DNA of 12,911 bases from JAFGQJ01 sp964588525. Lineage in GTDB: Bacteria > Spirochaetota > Spirochaetia > SZUA-6 > DRHE01. Positions 6,046-12,911 of the stretch are shown piece by piece. How positions within the stretch are numbered: the first letter of the stretch is position 1; every line of letters starts with the position of its first letter. Location of the stretch: assembly GCA_964588525.1 (NCBI GenBank), contig CAZPQC010000106.1, positions 1-12,911 of the forward strand, in the 5' to 3' direction. The position numbers and the translations under genes are program-made. The notes beneath the pieces are model-generated. The model was not told the origin of the DNA. It saw only the letters and a program-made list of their open reading frames with translations, and ran no database searches.

Positions 6046-7455
6046 ATGAGCTTCCACTGGTCGATCTTCGTCCACCTCGGGGTGATTGCCTCGAGCCTCC
6101 TGCTGGCCACCCTGATCCGCGCCCGGATCCCCTTCTTTCAGCGCTTTCTGATCCCCAATTCCTTGACCGCCGGGTTCATCCTCCTGATCTTCTACAACTA
6201 TATTGCTCAGCACCTCGGGCTGGGAACGGAGCATCTCGGCGACCTGATCTACCATCTGCTGAGCCTGTCCTTCATCGCCATGGGCCTGCGGAACACCCCC
6301 GGCCGGGGAGCGGGAAAGCGCGTGCTGTCTACGGGTCTGATGATCATGGCCTCCTTCTCCTTTCAAGCCCTTTTGGGCATTGCCCTGACCTTCCTGTTCA
6401 TCTTCCTGGTTATTCCCGGGATATCTCCCAGTTTCGGGCTTTTTATCCCCCTGGGATTCGAGATGGGTCCGGGCCAGGCCTACTCGATCGGGATCGGCTG
6501 GGAGGATATGGGATTCGCAGGGGCCGGGACGATCGGGTTGACCTTCGCCGCCCTGGGATTTCTCTGGGCCTGTTTCGGCGGGGTGTTCCTGATCAACCTC
6601 GGAATCCGCAAGGGCTGGCTGGGGGCGAAGTATCGGGAGATGCTGAAAGCCGCCCGGGTCCGTTCCGGCATCTACGGGCGGCGTGAGCGCTCCCCCGCCG
6701 GGTCGCGTTTGACTACGGAAACCGAAGCAATCGATACCCTGTCCTTCAACCTGGGCACGGTGTTCGTAGTCTATTTCCTGACCTTTCTACTGCTGAAAGC
6801 CCTGACCTACCTGTTGTCCTTCGCCGGAACGGAAGGAAGAGAGCTGGCGGTGAATCTCTGGGGAATCTCCTTCATCTTCGCGGCCCTGCTGGCTCTGGGA
6901 ACCAAGCAGCTGTTCAGGGCACTGAAGGTCGACCATATTCTGGACTCCGGCAGCCTGACCCGCATCGCCGGGAGCTCCGTGGACATCCTGGTGGCCTCCG
7001 CCATAGGAGCGATCTCCCTGGTGATCGTGGCCCGCTACCTGCTTCCCATCCTGGTGATGGCGGTCTTGGCCGGGCTGCTCACCATCGGCTACGTTCTGTG
7101 GTTTGCCTCCCGCCTGTTCGACGAACACCGCTTCCAACGGGCCATGGTCATCTACGGCGGATCCACCGGTACCATGCCGACCGGTCTTGCCCTGCTGCGA
7201 ATCCTCGATCCGGAGTTCGAAACCCCCGCGGCCGTGGATTACATGTACGGATCGGGAGTCGCCTTCGTTCTGGTGATTCCCTATATCCTGGCGATCAATC
7301 TGATGATGTACGGCTATACCCGGCAAAATCCACTTTTTTACTGGGCTCTGCTGGGCTTGATCCTGCTCTACCTGATCGTGTTTTTCATTCTGCACCGGGC
7401 GCTTGCGGGCAGGCGGGCCTTTGCCCGCCCCGGCAAACTCTGGTTTCCGGATTAG
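6046..7455 (+). CDS. Sodium:glutamate symporter (ESS/GltS) family transporter
   Basis: A 469-residue polytopic inner-membrane protein with about 10-12 hydrophobic segments, somewhat longer than the ~400 residues of E. coli GltS. The first conserved half contains the re-entrant-loop-like stretch LGFEMGPGQA (GPGQA at 141-145) followed by a GW(E/D)-GF segment and a Gly/Ala-rich helix, which I associate with the ESS family. The second half has a matching glycine-rich loop GGSTGTMPTG (371-380) leading into a helix ending LLRILDP. A polar loop (~205-230) separates the two halves. Expected activity is Na+-coupled uptake of an anionic substrate such as glutamate. The substrate is not determined, and proximity to trpR-trpB2 leaves another amino acid conceivable. 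No Shine-Dalgarno precedes ATG 6046. The gene converges on the cupin gene, with 9 bp between their stop codons. Confidence 0.82.
   Translation: MSFHWSIFVHLGVIASSLLLATLIRARIPFFQRFLIPNSLTAGFILLIFYNYIAQHLGLGTEHLGDLIYHLLSLSFIAMGLRNTPGRGAGKRVLSTGLMIMASFSFQALLGIALTFLFIFLVIPGISPSFGLFIPLGFEMGPGQAYSIGIGWEDMGFAGAGTIGLTFAALGFLWACFGGVFLINLGIRKGWLGAKYREMLKAARVRSGIYGRRERSPAGSRLTTETEAIDTLSFNLGTVFVVYFLTFLLLKALTYLLSFAGTEGRELAVNLWGISFIFAALLALGTKQLFRALKVDHILDSGSLTRIAGSSVDILVASAIGAISLVIVARYLLPILVMAVLAGLLTIGYVLWFASRLFDEHRFQRAMVIYGGSTGTMPTGLALLRILDPEFETPAAVDYMYGSGVAFVLVIPYILAINLMMYGYTRQNPLFYWALLGLILLYLIVFFILHRALAGRRAFARPGKLWFPD
7412..7429. repeat. GC-rich hairpin at the end of the transporter gene
   Basis: GGCGGGC (7412-7418) pairs perfectly with GCCCGCC (7423-7429) across a 4-nt loop, inside the last codons of the transporter gene. 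It lies just before the point where two convergent genes meet with 9 bp between stops. It has no U tract on either strand, so a role in ending transcripts from both sides is only a suggestion. Confidence 0.3.
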
Positions 7456-7464
7456 GCTAAGCTT

Positions 7465-7818
7465 CTAGTCGAACAGCTCGTCCGCCGGGTCGAAGGGCGG
7501 AATCGGGACGTTGAGCAGGCGGATCTTGCCGAGGGCGCGGTGACGAACGCCAGGGGGAATAAGGATCGCCGTGCCCGGCTTCACCGGAGTCTTCTGGCCG
7601 TCCAGCTCGATGAATCCCTCCCCCTCGAGGATGTAGTAGATCTCCGTGTGCCTCTCGTGGTAGTGCGCCACCGGATCAATCTGGATGTCCACCAGGTGGA
7701 TCGAGGCCGCCTGGTTGCCGGGAACCAGGAAGGCCCGACGGGCCTGCCCGCAGGGACAGGCCACCGGAGAGATCGCCTTCAGGTCCGCGATCAGGGGCTG
7801 GGATTTGGGTTTTATCAT
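7465..7818 (-). CDS. Single-domain cupin protein
   Basis: A 117-residue protein with one cupin beta-barrel. Cupin motif 1 is intact, HxH(X)4E(X)6G, with His52, His54, Glu59 and Gly66. Motif 2 is G(X)5PxG(X)2H, with Gly82, Pro88, Gly90 and His93. The His/His/Glu/His set implies a bound divalent metal (Fe, Mn, Zn or Ni). A CPCGQ segment near residue 21 adds two cysteines ahead of the barrel. The fold serves isomerases, dioxygenases and small-molecule-binding proteins alike, so no reaction can be assigned. Its start has a strong ribosome-binding site (GAGGAGGAGAG on the minus strand, ~8-18 nt upstream). It begins 64 bp after the truD stop on the same strand and is probably co-transcribed with truD. 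Confidence 0.85.
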   Translation of the reverse strand: MIKPKSQPLIADLKAISPVACPCGQARRAFLVPGNQAASIHLVDIQIDPVAHYHERHTEIYYILEGEGFIELDGQKTPVKPGTAILIPPGVRHRALGKIRLLNVPIPPFDPADELFD

Positions 7819-7882
7819 GGCCTTCTCTCCTCCTCTTCAGGTGCGGCTGTGCCGCATCGTCTCTCTAAGATCTACTCCCGGA

Positions 7883-9073
7883 TTATCCGCCTGCCTCCAG
7901 ACGCCTGACGATCAGGGTAGCATATCCGCCCCGGGGCAGGAAGAACTGCAAGGTCAATTTCTTCCTGTTTTCGTACAGTTCGTCCTCTCCGATACCCGCC
8001 ACGACAAAATTATCCGGCAGGAGGATCGCCGCACGCTCGACACCGTTGATGTAGAGCCGGGACAGCTGCCGTACCTTCAGATCCCTCAACTCGATCCCCT
8101 CACGCTCCAGAACCTCGGCAGTGATCTCGGCGATGCGGGGATCCTCGATCCGGGTGTCCCAGCCGGGTACGGGAAGGTGACAGTCTCGAAGCTGATCGAA
8201 CAGCGCTTCCGGAAGCTCACTGTGGAAGAGAAAACATCCCTGGCTGTAGGGCAGCCGATCGAGGTGCAAATCGTGCTCCTGCTGCAGATCCTCCAGATAC
8301 TCGGAGAGGATTCGGTTGAAGAGGAAGGACTGATAGGCGTTCAGGACGAATACGAGGAAGCGGCGGTCGATCAGGGACAGGGCTTTGTGGAATGCCCGCC
8401 GGTGTTCGGAAAGGTAGGTGAGGATCCTCCGATGCTCCCCGAAAGCGCTTTCCAGGCAGCGGTCCCAGCTACCCCAATTCTCGAGAACACGGGACTTCAG
8501 GTTGCGGGCCCTGGGATCGTCGAGCTTCGAAGGCTCGAAGTAGAGACGCAGGGCTTTTTCCCGGCTGCCCCGGAATATCTCTTTCCCCATGAAACCCTTG
8601 CCGTGGCGGGCGCTGCCGAAACGCTGCTCGTCGTAGTAGTTGGGAACCCCCCAACGTTTTACGATTTCCGCATTGGCCAGGAGGCGCTCCAGATGGTTAG
8701 GATCGATATCCCGGATGGTGATGGTGAAGTGATTTCCCCGGATATCTCTGGCCGTAACCGCGGCAGCATGATAGCCGAGGAGGGTGAGTTTGTAGTTCTC
8801 CTCCGGCGGTAAGGTTGTGACCGCCGCTGCGAGCCCGCGATGGTTCTTGATGGAGATCAGCTGCTCGGTCTTGCCGTATCGATCCTTGATGCCCCCGGTC
8901 GATATGTCCTGCTTGAGGATCTTGAGCCTTCGGGCGAGCAGATCGATCAGGTCGAAGGTGTCCCAGTCCTGCTTGGTGAGCCGGAAGACCGCATGCGCCT
9001 GAGGCTCAGGTGACGGCAAGAGTGTCGATTCTTCGTGGACGACAAAATCCTCAGCCTTGACTTTGATCTTCAT
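7883..9073 (-). CDS. truD: tRNA pseudouridine(13) synthase TruD
   Basis: A 396-residue enzyme of the TruD family, which converts U13 of tRNA (tRNA-Glu in E. coli) to pseudouridine in the cytoplasm. The N-terminus MKIKVKAEDFVVHEE is a typical TruD opening. The catalytic motif GGIKDRYGKTEQ gives Asp64 as the nucleophile (Asp80 region in E. coli). Further family motifs are PNYYDEQRFGS (144-154), NAYQSFLFN (245-253) and a C-terminal PRGGYATLIVRR. It is somewhat longer than E. coli TruD (349 residues), the extra length lying in the central insertion domain (~165-240). The start at 9073 is supported by conservation of the first residues, although the Shine-Dalgarno (AGG directly against the ATG) is poor. 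It is divergent from acnA across a 188-bp intergenic region. Confidence 0.93.
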   Translation of the reverse strand: MKIKVKAEDFVVHEESTLLPSPEPQAHAVFRLTKQDWDTFDLIDLLARRLKILKQDISTGGIKDRYGKTEQLISIKNHRGLAAAVTTLPPEENYKLTLLGYHAAAVTARDIRGNHFTITIRDIDPNHLERLLANAEIVKRWGVPNYYDEQRFGSARHGKGFMGKEIFRGSREKALRLYFEPSKLDDPRARNLKSRVLENWGSWDRCLESAFGEHRRILTYLSEHRRAFHKALSLIDRRFLVFVLNAYQSFLFNRILSEYLEDLQQEHDLHLDRLPYSQGCFLFHSELPEALFDQLRDCHLPVPGWDTRIEDPRIAEITAEVLEREGIELRDLKVRQLSRLYINGVERAAILLPDNFVVAGIGEDELYENRKKLTLQFFLPRGGYATLIVRRLEAGG

Positions 9074-9093
9074 CCTGGTTGGAATCTAGTTAT

Positions 9094-9123
9094 CTGTGTA
9101 ACACAGCACTGGCGGGATTGCAA
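9094..9123 (-). promoter_or_regulatory. Candidate truD promoter with an overlapping 13-bp palindrome
   Basis: On the minus strand TTGCAA (9118-9123) and TACACA (9095-9100) are 17 bp apart, weak -35 and -10 matches (4/6 and 3/6). The perfect palindrome CTGTGT-A-ACACAG (9094-9106) overlaps this -10 about 21-33 bp upstream of the truD ATG, as an operator would. The palindrome is seen directly; promoter and operator roles are inferred. Confidence 0.3.
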
Positions 9124-9142
9124 TACAACCGATTTTTCTCGA

Positions 9143-9205
9143 TCTTGGGTATCGAGTTCCAGAATCAATCCCCTTCCGTTGAACCTGAGCACGTTTCTTG
9201 GGTAT
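9143..9205 (+). repeat. 10-bp direct repeat flanking the acnA promoter
   Basis: TCTTGGGTAT occurs at 9143-9152 and again at 9196-9205, offset by 53 bp (about five helical turns). The second copy overlaps the -10 of the candidate acnA promoter. The first copy sits in the loop of a small hairpin, CTCGAT (9138-9143) and ATCGAG (9151-9156). It could be a paired regulator site for the truD/acnA divergent region; chance is not excluded. Confidence 0.3.
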
Positions 9206-9208
9206 ATT
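9179..9208 (+). promoter_or_regulatory. Candidate promoter of acnA-fumC
   Basis: TTGAAC (9179-9184, 4 of 6) is followed after 18 bp by TATATT (9203-9208, 5 of 6 to the -10 consensus), giving a leader of about 47 nt before ATG 9262. A second -10-like TAAAAT lies at 9225-9230 but has no -35 at a suitable distance. Confidence 0.4.
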
Positions 9209-9261
9209 AATCGAAGTTTCGGTTTAAAATTCCTCGAGGATACCGGCTCAGGAGCGAAACG

Positions 9262-12021
<2,760 letters not shown>

Positions 12022-12063
12022 GCCTTGAACCGGCTGAACCGGCCGCGAGGTGCGGGTGAGGAT

Positions 12064-12071
12064 AAGGAGGT
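12064..12071 (+). promoter_or_regulatory. Shine-Dalgarno that fixes the fumC GTG start
   Basis: AAGGAGGT is a near-perfect anti-16S match ending 5 nt before GTG 12077. It decides the start of the fumarase gene, whose first in-frame ATG (12119) lacks such a site and would remove N-terminal residues. Confidence 0.8.
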
Positions 12072-12076
12072 AGAAG

Positions 12077-12911
12077 GTGGAACAGAACAACCAGGGCATT
12101 CGCAGCGAATCCGATACCATGGGAGAGGTGGCTCTGCCGGCCTGGGCCTACTGGGGCGCTCAAACCCAACGGGCCGTCGAGAACTTCGGCGTATCGGACA
12201 AACGCATCCCGCCGCTGATGATCCAGGCCTTGGGCTTGATAAAGCAGACCGCCGCTGAGGTCAATGCTCAGCTGGGCACGGTGCCCAAGGATCTGGCCGA
12301 GGCTATCGCCAAAGCGGCCGGGGAGGTGCGGGACGGGCGCTGGAACGAGCACTTCCCGATCGATGTATTTCAAACCGGAAGCGGGACCTCATGGAACATG
12401 AACGCCAACGAGGTGATCGCCAACCGGGCCAACGAGCTGCTGGGCTCGCCGCTGGGAACCAAGAAGCCGGTTCACCCGAACGATCATGTGAACCGCGGGC
12501 AGTCCTCCAACGACGTGATACCCACGGCCATCCATGTCGCCGACCGCATTGCCGCCGGGCAGCTGCTGGCAGCCCTGGAGGAGCTGGAGCGGAGCTTGAA
12601 CGCCAAGGCCGAAGCCTTCGCAGAAGTGATCAAGATCGGCCGCACCCACCTGCAGGATGCGGTGCCGATAACCCTGGGGCAGGAGTTTTCCGGCTATGCC
12701 TCCCAGATCCGCAAAGGTGCGAAGCGTTTGCGCAACGCTCTGCCGCACCTGGAAGAGCTGGCTCTGGGGGGAACCGCCGTTGGTACCGGGCTAAACGCCC
12801 ATCCGAAGCTCGCCCCCGGGGTGATCGAGCGGATCGCCGCCCGTACCAAGCTGCCATTCCGCCAGGCGGAGAACCTGTTCGAAGCCCTGGCCTGCCGGGA
12901 CGCCCAGGCCG
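12077..12911 (+). CDS. fumC: Class II fumarate hydratase, 3'-truncated by the window
   Basis: The first 278 residues of an oxygen-stable, iron-independent fumarase interconverting fumarate and malate in the TCA cycle; the family is ~460-470 residues. Visible superfamily motifs are an early WGAQTQRAVENF, TGSGTSWNMNANEVIANRA (100-118), RGQSSNDVIPTA (140-151), and IGRTHLQDAVPITLGQEF with the catalytic-region His191, then GGTAVGTGLN. The GSS-loop signature lies beyond the window. TGSGT and THLQDA favour fumarase over aspartase, argininosuccinate lyase or adenylosuccinate lyase. Position 106 is Trp where other fumarases usually have a small or polar residue. Translation starts at GTG behind a strong ribosome-binding site. 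Position 55 bp after acnA and the shared TCA role support one operon. Confidence 0.92.
   Translation, partial: MEQNNQGIRSESDTMGEVALPAWAYWGAQTQRAVENFGVSDKRIPPLMIQALGLIKQTAAEVNAQLGTVPKDLAEAIAKAAGEVRDGRWNEHFPIDVFQTGSGTSWNMNANEVIANRANELLGSPLGTKKPVHPNDHVNRGQSSNDVIPTAIHVADRIAAGQLLAALEELERSLNAKAEAFAEVIKIGRTHLQDAVPITLGQEFSGYASQIRKGAKRLRNALPHLEELALGGTAVGTGLNAHPKLAPGVIERIAARTKLPFRQAENLFEALACRDAQA

Noticed and set aside
5613..6686. Long plus-strand open frame of 357 codons across the Cys-rich protein and transporter start
   Set aside because: Arg/Pro-rich, low-complexity translation overlapping two better-supported genes in another frame; a product of high GC at third codon positions.
7741..7762. GGCCTG/CAGGCC inverted repeat in the cupin gene
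   Set aside because: Lies within conserved coding sequence (the CPCGQ segment) and needs no regulatory explanation.
7685..8812. 375-codon plus-strand open frame antisense to truD and the cupin
   Set aside because: Its translation has no recognisable domain, while the opposite strand encodes a clear TruD with all motifs; this is an antisense shadow.

Overview
The window is a gene-dense, GC-rich stretch of bacterial chromosome with no mobile elements, CRISPR arrays, rRNA or recognisable tRNA genes. The gene content suggests an anaerobic or facultative Gram-negative bacterium, and Desulfobacterota (old Deltaproteobacteria) is my best guess. The reasons are the TrpB2-type tryptophan synthase beta chain, a small Cys-rich protein resembling hypothetical proteins I associate with that group, a PAS-GAF hybrid histidine kinase, and an AcnA-FumC cluster. 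The phylum assignment is inference.

Layout from left to right. (1) The 3' part of a CPA-type cation:proton antiporter (3-968). (2) A membrane-bound hybrid sensor histidine kinase (1030-3774) with a good sigma70-type promoter in the 61-bp gap before it. (3) A two-gene tryptophan unit: a TrpR-family repressor (3874-4188), then trpB2 (4212-5582) with a strong Shine-Dalgarno. In front of trpR, three imperfect 18-bp tandem units (3830-3883) form overlapping dyads that fill the promoter and run over the trpR start codon, which looks like an autoregulatory operator. Two hairpins follow trpB2. (4) A small five-cysteine protein of unknown function (5689-5958). (5) A sodium:glutamate-symporter (ESS/GltS) family membrane protein (6046-7455). 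(6) Convergent to it, on the minus strand, a single-domain cupin (7465-7818) downstream of truD, the tRNA pseudouridine-13 synthase (7883-9073). (7) Divergent from truD, aconitase A (9262-12021), then 55 bp later a class II fumarase starting at GTG 12077 and running off the window.

How the parts fit. acnA and fumC are neighbouring TCA-cycle enzymes and probably co-transcribed. TrpR and TrpB2 look like a self-contained tryptophan-responsive unit that turns indole (or a related substrate) plus serine into tryptophan, without trpA next door. Whether the Cys-rich protein and the ESS transporter belong to that unit is uncertain, because hairpins lie between.

The item most worth a second look is the periodic operator in front of trpR. 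Next are the recurring short, Shine-Dalgarno-less leaders (kinase, trpR, transporter) with promoter-like elements almost touching the start codon.
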